A DNA stretch of 64,000 bases from Clostridia bacterium (GCA_016278615.1 JADQBM010000041.1:6630-70629), one strand, 5' to 3'. Positions 15,755 to 24,052 are shown, counted from the stretch's first letter. Notes: generated by a model from the letters alone, not told the origin. Translations and numbers: made by a program.

Positions 15755-16990
15755 TTACCGTACTTTTTTAGCATAATAACCATGGACTTCTATCGTCTCC
15801 CCAATTACATTTTGAGGAAAATCTAATTCATTCGGGGTTGTTTCGCCTATGGATTTCTCTTCAACTATTTCTACACCCATTGAGGACCATTGAAACTTCA
15901 AACCGCCAAAAGTCATTTTCTCTGGCATAAAGTCCGGATGATTCTTTTTAAAATTTCGAATGCTTTTTGCTGCTTTAACATACGTATTGAAAATCCCAAT
16001 CACTTCACCTGATTTTTTGAGAAACGGAGCAATATTTTCAGTAGAAAATGTGTTATAGGTAAAGAGAGAGTTAACAGTTGAGTAATCATCGATATATAGA
16101 TCAATCGTTGCACTTTTTATGGGAAGGCATGAAGGTTTTCCAACTATAAAGGCAATATTATAATTCCAGGAGGATAGATATTTTTTTAATTTAGCAATTC
16201 TTTTTAGAGATGGATCGAAAATAATATATAAATTATCCTTTCCTAGTTTTTCTATATATTCAAGTAAAAAATTAAAAGCAAATGGACCAGTCATGATAAA
16301 CTTATTACCATCCATCTGATTAATAATTTGGTTGTACATCCATATATATGTTTTGACTATTAACTTTCTATACTTTGGGCTTAATTGATCTTTCACAGCC
16401 ATTATTGATTCGATGTTCTCAAAAGCTTTGAAGGGAGTTTCTTCTACAAAATCCTCACAAAGGATAACACCATCTACAATAGTAGAGGTGTAACCGCATT
16501 CACATGATAAATTCCCCTTTTTTATGCTGCCGTTTGAAAACGTTGCGGATTCTATTTTTAGAGGCACTTGACAGCTTGGGCAATAAAGAAGCGGAATCAT
16601 TAAAAAAGGAACTCCTTCATCGGGTGTTTCATCGCTTCTTATAACTGGGATATCTTCTATTTCCTTTTCTATATCATGGATAATTTTTGTTAGATTGTTT
16701 TTTTCATCTATCAATAATTTTCTCTTTTTATTTAGAAGATCTAAACATACTTCAATAATTACCTCATCTTTAAAACGAGAGGTTTTTTCCATAAAGAATA
16801 AAAGTTGAATTTCTTCTAAAGAAAAATAATATTTTTTATATTTCAAAATTTTTTCTATATCAGAAATGCATTCTTTATCAAACTCATATTGGCCCCCTAT
16901 TTTATTAGGAATCAGCAGCCCATTATTAATATAGAATCTTATAGTACTAATATTTAAATTGAATTTTCTTGCAAGCGTACCGATTTTCAT
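15755..16990 (-). CDS. MerR-type regulator fused to zinc ribbon and methyltransferase-like domain
   Basis: About 411 aa from the ATG at 16990, chosen because GAGAGGTAG sits at correct spacing and the MerR domain starts there (MKIGTLARKFNLNISTIRFY). A winged HTH (1-70) and a helical dimerisation stretch (70-120) lead to a zinc ribbon CPSC...CECGY (about 147-178). A roughly 200-aa part with FIMTGPFAFNFLLEYIEKLG and DLYIDDYSTVNSL follows, reminiscent of a class I SAM methyltransferase, but a clear GxGxG is absent. MerR proteins usually sense a ligand through the C-terminal part; here this would be a degenerate enzyme domain. Confidence 0.75.
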   Translation of the reverse strand: MKIGTLARKFNLNISTIRFYINNGLLIPNKIGGQYEFDKECISDIEKILKYKKYYFSLEEIQLLFFMEKTSRFKDEVIIEVCLDLLNKKRKLLIDEKNNLTKIIHDIEKEIEDIPVIRSDETPDEGVPFLMIPLLYCPSCQVPLKIESATFSNGSIKKGNLSCECGYTSTIVDGVILCEDFVEETPFKAFENIESIMAVKDQLSPKYRKLIVKTYIWMYNQIINQMDGNKFIMTGPFAFNFLLEYIEKLGKDNLYIIFDPSLKRIAKLKKYLSSWNYNIAFIVGKPSCLPIKSATIDLYIDDYSTVNSLFTYNTFSTENIAPFLKKSGEVIGIFNTYVKAAKSIRNFKKNHPDFMPEKMTFGGLKFQWSSMGVEIVEEKSIGETTPNELDFPQNVIGETIEVHGYYAKKVR

Positions 16991-17029
16991 TGGGCTACCT
17001 CTCTCAGACATCGTTCCAATTATATTCCC

Positions 17030-17058
17030 AGTATATGTTAAGCAAGTTTTTAAGTCAA
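17030..17058 (-). promoter_or_regulatory. Promoter of the MerR-type gene
   Basis: On the minus strand TTGACT (17058-17053) and TATACT (17035-17030) are separated by 17 bases, a good sigma-A promoter about 40 bases upstream of the start. Confidence 0.7.
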
Positions 17059-17066
17059 TCTTGATT

Positions 17067-17090
17067 AAAGGTGAACTTAGGTTCACCTTT
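17067..17090. promoter_or_regulatory. Dyad AAAGGTGAAC-TTAG-GTTCACCTTT
   Basis: A 10-bp perfect inverted repeat around TTAG lies 8 bases upstream of the -35 box of the MerR-type gene. It could be an operator in this divergent region. On the plus strand it also looks like a hairpin with a T-run, though no plus-strand gene feeds into it. Confidence 0.5.
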
Positions 17091-17185
17091 TTTTAATTTA
17101 GTGGATTGTAATAAAGATAGGTTTACCCTTTAAAATGAAATCAAAGATAAAGCCGATACAGCTATTTTAGAAAGGAGTTGTAAAC

Positions 17186-17530
17186 ATGAGACTTATTATA
17201 ACAAACAATAAGAAAGTGGCATCTTATTTTCAAGGAAAGGAAGAGATTATTAAGGTAGACTCAGACTTTCAAGTATTCGATGAGGGAATGAAAACTATAT
17301 CCAAAGGGGGTAGACTATTACACGACCCTTCTAAAGGATCTGGCTACTACAGGAGTCTATTATTCATGATGGACGGTGACGATATACCAGCAGAAGGAAG
17401 CATTGAAATGTTAAATAAATGCAACAATAAGATAGCTAATCATCAAGACAAATCTGCCGGTAACAAAGAATCGATTTTTGCAGGTATTCTTCAAAACCGT
17501 GACTTAAATCTCATTAAAACAGTATACTAA
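17186..17530 (+). CDS. GrdX-like protein
   Basis: 114 aa. MRLIITNNKKVASYF at the N-terminus and the middle SKGGRLLHDPSKGSGYYRSLLF resemble GrdX. That is a small protein of unknown function usually encoded with glycine, sarcosine or betaine reductase genes in Stickland fermenters; its typical middle is GHKLLTHPLSGS...PYKS. No reductase genes are nearby. GAAAGGAG precedes the ATG. The gene is divergent from the MerR-type regulator, which may control it. The assignment is from recalled family pattern, so moderate. Confidence 0.55.
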   Translation: MRLIITNNKKVASYFQGKEEIIKVDSDFQVFDEGMKTISKGGRLLHDPSKGSGYYRSLLFMMDGDDIPAEGSIEMLNKCNNKIANHQDKSAGNKESIFAGILQNRDLNLIKTVY

Positions 17531-17547
17531 TATTACAAAAAGCTACA

Positions 17548-17581
17548 AGACATCAGGTTGATTGACCTGATGTCTTTTTTT
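17548..17581 (+). terminator. Terminator, copy 2
   Basis: AGACATCAGGT and ACCTGATGTCT pair with a T-run. It is nearly the same as the terminator at 15705-15743. A degenerate inverted tRNA-Arg fragment (17596-17625) follows. Confidence 0.85.
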
Positions 17582-17595
17582 GATTTGATAGTATA

Positions 17596-17625
17596 GATTC
17601 CAACGGCCAGTCAACTGATTCTTCC
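17596..17625 (-). repeat. Degenerate inverted tRNA-Arg fragment
   Basis: GATTCCAACGGCCAGTCAAC followed by TGATTCTTCC parallels the inverted fragment at 13596-13623, including a G-run shortly after. It is a likely relic of the same integration history. Confidence 0.55.
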
Positions 17626-17643
17626 GCTTGGGGGGCATGCATC

Positions 17644-17916
17644 TCATTTTACAGCTTTTATTACTCTAATTTCCAAATCTTGCTTTTCAATCTTATCGGA
17701 CAATTGATCAAATTTTTGATCATGTTCTTGAAGCTTCTCATATACCGCTTGATAGCCCTCAAGAGCAGTTTCAACTTTGGGCTTAAGATCATTTTCTATT
17801 TTAGTAACTTGATTGCCCACGGTTCTTACTTCACTTTTTAAATCATTTATATCTATTTTAATTTCTTGAAATTCACTATACATTTTTTCTATAAGTTCAA
17901 ATGTTTTATCTTCCAT
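17644..17916 (-). CDS. Small coiled-coil protein, unknown function
   Basis: 90 aa, almost entirely heptad-like (IKIDINDLKSEVRTVGNQVTKIE..., then KVETALEGYQAVYEKLQEHD). I recall similar short coiled-coil proteins as common in Clostridia, without a known role. AAGGAG precedes the ATG. The stop lies close to the tRNA-fragment relic, so the 3' end may have been trimmed by rearrangement. Confidence 0.7.
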   Translation of the reverse strand: MEDKTFELIEKMYSEFQEIKIDINDLKSEVRTVGNQVTKIENDLKPKVETALEGYQAVYEKLQEHDQKFDQLSDKIEKQDLEIRVIKAVK

Positions 17917-18006
17917 AGAAATACACTCCTTTTTTAGATATTATACCATAATAAATAATGAATCAAATCAATATTTTAACAAGTCAATCTTTTAAGGAAA
18001 ACATTT

Positions 18007-18035
18007 GGGGACGGTGACTTTTTCCACAATGGAGA
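18007..18035 (+). repeat. GGGGACGGTGACTTTTTCC-type dispersed repeat
   Basis: One member of a repeat family seen here also at 19640-19875, 23978-24050 and, in a GGACGGTTC form, near 39945, 56418 and 57262. It is intergenic, upstream of the carboxypeptidase-like gene. Confidence 0.6.
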
Positions 18036-18119
18036 GTAAGCGAAACATAAATGTATGTTTTTGCTTAATAGTCAATATACTAATTATTATATTGTATTGT
18101 AAAGTAAGGAGATGTTAAC

Positions 18120-19319
18120 TTGAAGAAGTATCTATTGATTTTAATATTATTTCTGACTCTTGGAGTACCGGTTATGTCCTTTTCATCTGAACCTATAAAA
18201 GTCATTGTAAATGGTGAGGAAATACAACTTCCTTTACCGATTATAATTCAGGAAGAAGTCACTTTAGTATCTGTCAGGAGTATCTTTGAGGCTTTTGGGG
18301 CCCAAGTATTATGGAATGATTCAGACCAATCTATTGTTGTGAAAAAAGATCAAAAGTGTATCTATTTACAAGTTAATAGCAGGAACGCTATAATTGGCGA
18401 AAAAGAAATTTTACTGGATGCGCCTATTAAAATAGTAAATGGAAACGCAATCATGCCATTAAACTTAATCAGTGAAGTGTTTCCGGTCAAAGTTGAAATA
18501 GATGATGTTAATCATATTATAAAAATTAATAACACTCCTTACGGATTATTATTAACCGCGAAATCTAATATCTTAGTAGAATCAAAATCTGGTCTCATCT
18601 TATTGGAGCATAATCAACATGAAAAATTAAAGGTAGGGAATATAGGTAAGATTATGAATCTCCTTTTGATTTTTGAAGCAATAGAAAATAAGACAATATC
18701 ACTGGAGGATATTGTAACGGTTAGTCAACAGGCTGCCGCTACTGGTGGTTCTCAAATTTTTCTTGAAACTGGAGAAAAGCAATCTGTAGAAACCCTTATA
18801 AAATCAATTGTCATGATAGGAGCTAATGATTCTGCAGTGGCCATGGCTGAATATATAGCAGGTAGTGAGGCAGAGTTTATTGATTTAATGAATAAAAAAG
18901 CGCGTTCCTTAGGAATGAAAGATACTTTTTTTACGAACGTGATAGGTTTAGATGAAGAAAAGCAATTCACATCAGCATATGATGTAGCGATTATGGTAAG
19001 GCAATTAATTATGAAGCACCCCCAAATACTTGAATTTACTTCTAAAGAAAAAGAAACAATTATTCGAAAGACAAAACAGACAGAACAACTTCCTTTAGAC
19101 TTATGGAATCATAATAAACTATTGAAATGCTATCCAGGTACAACAGGATTAATATCTGGCTATACTGCTCAAGCAAAGCAATGTTTCGTGGGTACCGCTA
19201 AAAGGGACGGCTCGCAGTTGATCGCAGTCACATTTGGAGTTTCAGAGAGTACAACTCGATATGAAGAAACAATGGCTTTGTTGGATTATGGGTTTAAAAA
19301 TTTCAAGGTTCTTCAATAA
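18120..19319 (+). CDS. DD-carboxypeptidase homologue with degenerate active site
   Basis: 399 aa, exported: signal peptide at 1-22, copper-amine-oxidase-N-type stalk domain (about 25-137), then a DacF/PBP5-type S11 peptidase domain. All three catalytic motifs are altered. SxxK is NIGK (174-177), SxN is GAN (234-236) and KTG is ISG (345-347), while flanking residues (NDSAVAMAEYI, GYTAQAK) are well kept. It is probably a non-catalytic cell-wall protein. The start is TTG after AAGGAG. No frameshift is present, which speaks for selection to keep the fold. Confidence 0.85.
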   Translation: MKKYLLILILFLTLGVPVMSFSSEPIKVIVNGEEIQLPLPIIIQEEVTLVSVRSIFEAFGAQVLWNDSDQSIVVKKDQKCIYLQVNSRNAIIGEKEILLDAPIKIVNGNAIMPLNLISEVFPVKVEIDDVNHIIKINNTPYGLLLTAKSNILVESKSGLILLEHNQHEKLKVGNIGKIMNLLLIFEAIENKTISLEDIVTVSQQAAATGGSQIFLETGEKQSVETLIKSIVMIGANDSAVAMAEYIAGSEAEFIDLMNKKARSLGMKDTFFTNVIGLDEEKQFTSAYDVAIMVRQLIMKHPQILEFTSKEKETIIRKTKQTEQLPLDLWNHNKLLKCYPGTTGLISGYTAQAKQCFVGTAKRDGSQLIAVTFGVSESTTRYEETMALLDYGFKNFKVLQ

Positions 19320-19469
19320 TTGCTTACTTATTTGCTCTATTAAAATACATTTATTTTTATCCGGTAAAAGCTGTGCCTTATAGTCACTAAATACATCAAG
19401 CGTAGGATGAAATAAATATCCTAAAACGAGTCATACTATTATTGAACTAATAATCAAGGAGGAAAGCAT

Positions 19470-19619
19470 ATGAAGAATAATGAAAAACAGAACAAAAAAC
19501 ACTTAAGTGAAAAGAACAAAAATGCTAATAGTAATGAATGCCCAGTGAAGGATAAGGACGGCAACTGCCTTGTGCCAGGCGTCTATAGCGATTCCGAGCC
19601 AATTGGTGGCGGAGGCTGA
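19470..19619 (+). CDS. 49-aa small protein, unknown
   Basis: A short ORF with an excellent ribosome site (AAGGAGG, 7 bases before ATG). The N-terminal half is lysine/asparagine-rich. The C-terminal half is NECPVKDKDGNCLVPGVY followed by SDSEPIGGGG and the stop. Two Cys are nine residues apart, and the tail is four Gly. There is no TM or export signal. The precursor-like split (charged leader, Cys/Gly-rich core) is suggestive of a small modified or secreted peptide, but no maturation gene is adjacent. A repeat element begins right after it. Confidence 0.5.
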   Translation: MKNNEKQNKKHLSEKNKNANSNECPVKDKDGNCLVPGVYSDSEPIGGGG

Positions 19620-19635
19620 TTTAAAACGATGTAAA

Positions 19636-19880
19636 CATTTAGGGACGGTGACTATTTCCACCATGTAAGAAGTCGAAAAAAGCTTTTGAATATTTCTATA
19701 GAACAAATCAAAAATGGGATGGGTAAAAGCTAATTGACGGGCGCAACGTGAAAATAGTTACTGTCCCTATTTGGTCCTTTTTCCATTTTTTTCTGATATA
19801 ATGACTATATAAAACGTGATAGGTGAGCGCTAATTATGACGGCGCAACGTGCATATAGTCACCGTCTCTATTTCCAAGAA
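19636..19880. repeat. Cluster of GGGACGGTGAC-type repeats
   Basis: One copy reads forward (AGGGACGGTGACTATTTCC, 19641) and two read in reverse, near 19757 and 19857. Each reverse copy is preceded by a shared GGCGCAACGTG flank, so a segment of about 100 bases is duplicated. The cluster fills the gap before the M20 carbamoylase gene. Confidence 0.7.
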
Positions 19881-19891
19881 AGGCAGATAAT

Positions 19892-21073
19892 ATGAAGATT
19901 AATAAAGAAAGATTGAAAAAACATTTAATGAAACTGGGTTCTATTGGTTATACAGAAGGACAAGGGATAACCAGACAAGCCTTTACACCAACCTATGAGG
20001 AAGCAAAGAAATATGTAAGAAACCTTATGGAAAACATAGGGCTTAAGGTCTACGAGGATTCAGTAGGTAACTTGTTTGGAAAGTTAGAAGGAAAAGGCAA
20101 GAAAAAATCCATCATCATGGGGTCACACATTGATAGTGTTCCAAATGGGGGCATTTTTGATGGGAGCCTGGGCGTATTAGGGGCAATAGAATGCATACAG
20201 ACTCTTATGGAAAATAACCATACCACTCAATATGATCTGGAAGTAGCTGCTTTCATCGGAGAAGAAGGCACAGAGGTGGGCGGAACCTTTGGTAGCAAGT
20301 GCTTTACAGGAGAAGTTAGCTTTCAGGAGAAAGATATAGCTTATCTTGAAACAGTGGGAATATCTAAAGAAGATATAAGGTCAGCAAAAAGAAGTCCTAA
20401 AACAGTGAAACACTATTTAGAATTGCATATAGAACAAGGAAACATCCTTGATACAGAAGGGTTATCCATTGGCATCGTAAAAGGCATTGTGGGTATCGCC
20501 CAATATAAAGCAGAAGTAAAGGGAAAAGCCAATCATGCAGGGACGACCCCTATGCACTTAAGGGATGATGCCCTGGTTAAGGCAAGCAAAGTCATTAATC
20601 AAATAAATGAAATTGTAAATCAATTAGGGGCTCCGTTAGTGGGTACTGTGGGGCATATTCAAGCTCATCCAGGTGCTATTAATGTTATTCCGGGAAAAGT
20701 AGACTTTACCATAGAGTTAAGAGATGTGAGTAAAGAACGGGTAGAAACAGCCATGAATTTAGTTAAAGAATCTTGTAAAGATTTGAACTTGTCTATTGAA
20801 AAACTTGAATACGAATGGGAAGTTAATCTAGATCAAGACATTCAAAGTGAAATAGAAAAGGCGTGTAAGGATTTAGGGTACAATTATAAATTTATGTATA
20901 GTGGCGCAGGACATGATGCCAATCCTCTTTCAAAAATAGCGTCTACAGGAATGATCTTTGTACCAAGCAAAAATGGAATAAGTCATGCCCCTGGCGAGTG
21001 GACTGAATGGGAGGATATAGATAAAGGAGTCAATACCCTCCTTCTTACCCTGCTTCATTTAGATAAAGAATAA
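19892..21073 (+). CDS. M20 hydantoinase/carbamoylase-family amidase
   Basis: 393-aa dinuclear zinc amidohydrolase related to N-carbamoyl-L-amino-acid hydrolase, ureidoglycine hydrolase and allantoate amidohydrolase. Metal ligands are visible: MGSHIDSVPNGGIFDG (His/Asp), GEEGTEVGG (Glu), LELHIEQG (His) and SGAGHDAN. The dimerisation-domain NHAGTTPM and the late ISHAPGEWT complete the family pattern. It releases ammonia/CO2 or an acid from an N-substituted amino acid; the substrate is not predictable. It stands alone. Confidence 0.88.
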   Translation: MKINKERLKKHLMKLGSIGYTEGQGITRQAFTPTYEEAKKYVRNLMENIGLKVYEDSVGNLFGKLEGKGKKKSIIMGSHIDSVPNGGIFDGSLGVLGAIECIQTLMENNHTTQYDLEVAAFIGEEGTEVGGTFGSKCFTGEVSFQEKDIAYLETVGISKEDIRSAKRSPKTVKHYLELHIEQGNILDTEGLSIGIVKGIVGIAQYKAEVKGKANHAGTTPMHLRDDALVKASKVINQINEIVNQLGAPLVGTVGHIQAHPGAINVIPGKVDFTIELRDVSKERVETAMNLVKESCKDLNLSIEKLEYEWEVNLDQDIQSEIEKACKDLGYNYKFMYSGAGHDANPLSKIASTGMIFVPSKNGISHAPGEWTEWEDIDKGVNTLLLTLLHLDKE

Positions 21074-21084
21074 AACCTGGAACC

Positions 21085-21273
21085 TCAGTCTCCCTCATTC
21101 GTCATTTCTTCTAACCTCATTTTGTTCCTATCCGAAGTATTATACATTTCTTCAATAATCTCTTCAAGCTGAATCAATTTTGTATATTGAACCGTTTGCT
21201 GATAATTTGAATATAACAAACTAAAAAGTAAAAATAATAATGTTAATGCACTTACGGCTACTAACTTCTTCAA
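21085..21273 (-). CDS. Small single-TM protein
   Basis: 62 aa from a TTG start, selected because GAGGTG lies 6 bases upstream; a longer ATG frame lacks a site. One TM helix (about 3-21) is followed by an amphipathic acidic tail (KLIQLEEIIEEMYNTSDRNK). The function is unknown. Confidence 0.5.
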   Translation of the reverse strand: MKKLVAVSALTLLFLLFSLLYSNYQQTVQYTKLIQLEEIIEEMYNTSDRNKMRLEEMTNEGD

Positions 21274-21430
21274 GATTATCACCTCGATCTTGTATTCCTT
21301 AAACACTCTGTGAAATAGGCCTATTGAGATTCTTCCCAATTAAGTTTCAATATATGCCTTAAATATAGTTGAAAGATGAAGGATGAAAGATGAGAGTTGA
21401 GCTTGAATAGAATGTTAAGGGGGCTCATAA

Positions 21431-21877
21431 ATGGAGAAAAGAGAACAAAATATAGATTTCTATCAAAAGATAAGAAAGAAATTGGTCAATTGGTATGATT
21501 CGCCCGAGGGTAAGAAGTTTAAATTTACAGAATTTTTACTTGCTGCACCGGATCTCTTTTACTTACTCTGTAAACTTTCTTTTGATCCTCATGTGCCATC
21601 TAAGGAAAAAGCAAAGATTGCAGCAGCCATTGCCTATTTCGTTTCGCCCGTTGATATGATTCCAGAGATCATATTAGGACCCATTGGGTATTCTGATGAT
21701 ATCGTGGTTGCTGCTTATGCACTTAATTCAATTATTAATCACGTGGACAAATCTATAGTAGAAAAGCATTGGGTTGGGAATCAAGACATTCTTGTCTTAA
21801 TACAAGAAATTTTAAAGATAGCAACGGATTTAGTGGGAATGAAAAAATTTGATAAGATAAAAAACCTTTTAAAATGA
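21431..21877 (+). CDS. YkvA/DUF1232-family protein
   Basis: 148 aa. The DUF1232 signature AAAIAYFVSPVDMIPEIILG with GYSDDIVVAAYAL is at about 68-100, in a weakly hydrophobic setting. The family is widespread in bacteria and has no settled function. AGGGGG precedes the ATG. A lipoprotein gene follows after 92 bases. Confidence 0.85.
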   Translation: MEKREQNIDFYQKIRKKLVNWYDSPEGKKFKFTEFLLAAPDLFYLLCKLSFDPHVPSKEKAKIAAAIAYFVSPVDMIPEIILGPIGYSDDIVVAAYALNSIINHVDKSIVEKHWVGNQDILVLIQEILKIATDLVGMKKFDKIKNLLK

Positions 21878-21969
21878 ATAAAAAATTTAAAAAAACTTGT
21901 AAAATATGGAACAAAAAGATACCTCTAAGGGTCAATTAATATGTATAAATAAACGATGGAGGTAAATAT

Positions 21970-22365
21970 ATGAAAAAAATGTATTTGTTGTTAGCTGTTT
22001 TTCTTGTCTGGGCTACTATTTTTACAGGATGTGCTGATGATTCTCAAACAGATTTAATCGATGAAAGTAACATTGAGGATAACGTTCAAGAAGAAGACGA
22101 TCCAGCAGAAAATAATCAAGAAGAGGATCAGAATGAAGAGATGAAGACCGATTCAGGGAGCTTCCAGGGGCAAGCGGATAGTAATTTTATAGAAATTAAA
22201 ATCAGTGGCGTTCCTGATGAGATAGGTATTAAAACGTTTATGTTGTCTGATGAGATAAAAGAAAAGTTTGGACAATTAGCGCTTCAGTTAGACGAAGAAA
22301 TCAGATTTAATTACTATGAGAATGAAAACCAGCAACTTGTAATTGTAGAGATTGAAAAAATGTAA
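21970..22365 (+). CDS. Lipoprotein, unknown
   Basis: 131 aa. A signal peptide ends in the lipobox IFTGC (Cys at about 20). A very acidic, asparagine/glutamate-rich linker (about 25-70) comes next, then a small C-terminal domain of about 60 aa (FIEIKISGVPDEIGIKTF...). It is anchored on the outer face of the membrane. GGAGGT precedes the ATG. Confidence 0.75.
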   Translation: MKKMYLLLAVFLVWATIFTGCADDSQTDLIDESNIEDNVQEEDDPAENNQEEDQNEEMKTDSGSFQGQADSNFIEIKISGVPDEIGIKTFMLSDEIKEKFGQLALQLDEEIRFNYYENENQQLVIVEIEKM

Positions 22366-22391
22366 CAATCAAACAAGAAGGTGAACGGATA

Positions 22392-23066
22392 CTAAATATC
22401 TTCAATTTGCCAGTCAATAGATTCCTTGCCAATTGACGCAAGGAATTTATTGGCCTTAGAAAAAGGCTTGCTTCCAAAGAAACCTCTATGTGCGGAAAGT
22501 GGGCTTGGATGAACAGATTTTATTATATAATGCCTTGAATTATTTATTATGGACAACTTAGACTGGGCATTGCTTCCCCATAATATGAAAACCATTGGGT
22601 CTTCTCTATCATTTAACAAACGAATTATTTCATCAGTAAAGTGTGCCCACCCGACATTTTTATGGGAGTTTGCTTGACCTTCTTCAACGGTTAATACAGT
22701 GTTAAGAAGCATAACCCCTTGGTCAGTCCATTTCTTTAGGTGGCCGTTATTGGGGATATAACAGCCTAAATCGCTATTAAGTTCTTTATAAATATTCTTA
22801 AGCGATGGAGGCGCTGGCACACCAGGTTTTACAGAAAAACTTAAGCCGTGTGCCTGATTAGGACCATGGTATGGATCTTGACCTAATATAACAACTTTTA
22901 CATCCTTGTAATCTGTATAGTGCAAAGCGTTAAATATATCATACATATTTGGATATATACTTTTCTGGCGATATTCATTTCTTAAAAACTTTCTTAATTC
23001 TAAGTAGTAACCCTTTTTAAATTCACTTTCTAACAACCTGTTCCAATCGTTTTTTAATATTTTCAT
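22392..23066 (-). CDS. ung: Uracil-DNA glycosylase, family 1
   Basis: 224 aa, the usual length. Motif A GQDPYHG (catalytic Asp) is near 62, [16 protein letters not shown] is near 119, [11 protein letters not shown] is near 155, and [21 protein letters not shown] contains the catalytic His and DNA-intercalating loop. It removes uracil from DNA to start base excision repair. It is convergent with the lipoprotein gene. Confidence 0.97.
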   Translation of the reverse strand: MKILKNDWNRLLESEFKKGYYLELRKFLRNEYRQKSIYPNMYDIFNALHYTDYKDVKVVILGQDPYHGPNQAHGLSFSVKPGVPAPPSLKNIYKELNSDLGCYIPNNGHLKKWTDQGVMLLNTVLTVEEGQANSHKNVGWAHFTDEIIRLLNDREDPMVFILWGSNAQSKLSIINNSRHYIIKSVHPSPLSAHRGFFGSKPFSKANKFLASIGKESIDWQIEDI

Positions 23067-23169
23067 ATCATCACCCTAATAAATTATATCATAAAAACCT
23101 GCAACGCTTGGATTGTTTGTTATAATGTTAGTATTAATTAAATGAGTTGTTGAGAGGTGTAAAGGATAG

Positions 23170-24027
23170 ATGTCTAACAAAAATCAGGACAAAGAAAATG
23201 ATGATTTTATGGAAGAAGAACCTATTGAAGAAGGGTTTGAAGAGGCGTATATTGACCACGAGTACGTTGAAGAAGAGGATATTGAAGAAGAGTATATTGA
23301 AGAAGAGTATATTGAAGATTATAAAAGTCGAAAGATAATAAGAATAGTAGCGGCGATAACTGTTTTATGTGTTCTATTTTTAATCGCTACACCATTATTT
23401 ACAAATCTAAACTTGCCTTCTCTGGATTTTTTAAAGGAATCCTCTGAATTAACCCAGGAGGCGCATGTAAAAAAATTACAAGAATCCATCACGACGATTA
23501 CCGTTGGGAATCGGAAGGGAACAGGGTTTAATATTGATGAAAATGGCTTAATTGTTACCAATGCCCATGTTGTAAAGGATGCAAAAAATGTGTGGGTAAG
23601 TTTTTATAAAGGAAAAGAATTTAAAGGGGAGGTTTGGAAATTATACCCCCATATAGACCTCGCTTTAATAAAAATAGAAGGTAAGGCGTTGCCTAAACTG
23701 GAATTAGCACAAAATACAGAAGTTAAACATGGCGATGAAGTATTAATAATTGGAAACCCTTTAGATTATACGGGAGTCGCCAATAAGGGATTGATCTATG
23801 GCATGTCAAAAGTAATGGGAATAGACGAACCTATTTTGCTAATCGATGGGCCAGTCAATAAAGGTAACAGTGGCAGTCCTGTAATAAATAAAAAAGGAGA
23901 GGTAATAGGCGTAATATTTGCGACTATTAATAGTGACAAAACAGAGGAAAAAAAACTTGGAGCCGCAATACCAATCTATGGGGACGGTGACTTACTGTAC
24001 ATTGGAAGTGGAGAACTTTTGTTGTAA
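23170..24027 (+). CDS. Membrane-anchored trypsin-like serine protease with repeat-altered C-terminus
   Basis: 285 aa. A very acidic cytoplasmic N-terminus (EEE-rich, with in-frame YIEEE repeats at 35-50) precedes one TM helix (about 56-78) and an HtrA-like protease domain outside: His133 (TNAHVV), Asp163 (HIDLALIKI) and Ser235 (GNSGSP). There is no PDZ domain. From residue 271 the reading frame runs through a GGGGACGGTGACTTA repeat element, giving GDGDLLYIGSGELLL as a foreign-looking tail. The original end has probably been replaced. The catalytic triad is intact. Confidence 0.88.
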   Translation: MSNKNQDKENDDFMEEEPIEEGFEEAYIDHEYVEEEDIEEEYIEEEYIEDYKSRKIIRIVAAITVLCVLFLIATPLFTNLNLPSLDFLKESSELTQEAHVKKLQESITTITVGNRKGTGFNIDENGLIVTNAHVVKDAKNVWVSFYKGKEFKGEVWKLYPHIDLALIKIEGKALPKLELAQNTEVKHGDEVLIIGNPLDYTGVANKGLIYGMSKVMGIDEPILLIDGPVNKGNSGSPVINKKGEVIGVIFATINSDKTEEKKLGAAIPIYGDGDLLYIGSGELLL

Positions 24028-24052
24028 ATATTTAAAGGCCGTCCCTCATAGT
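23978..24052. repeat. GGGACGG-type repeat overlapping the protease 3' end
   Basis: GGGGACGGTGACTTACTG at 23980 has an inverted partner GGCCGTCCCTC near 24040. It lies across the stop codon of the protease gene and may also serve as a hairpin between the convergent genes. Confidence 0.6.
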
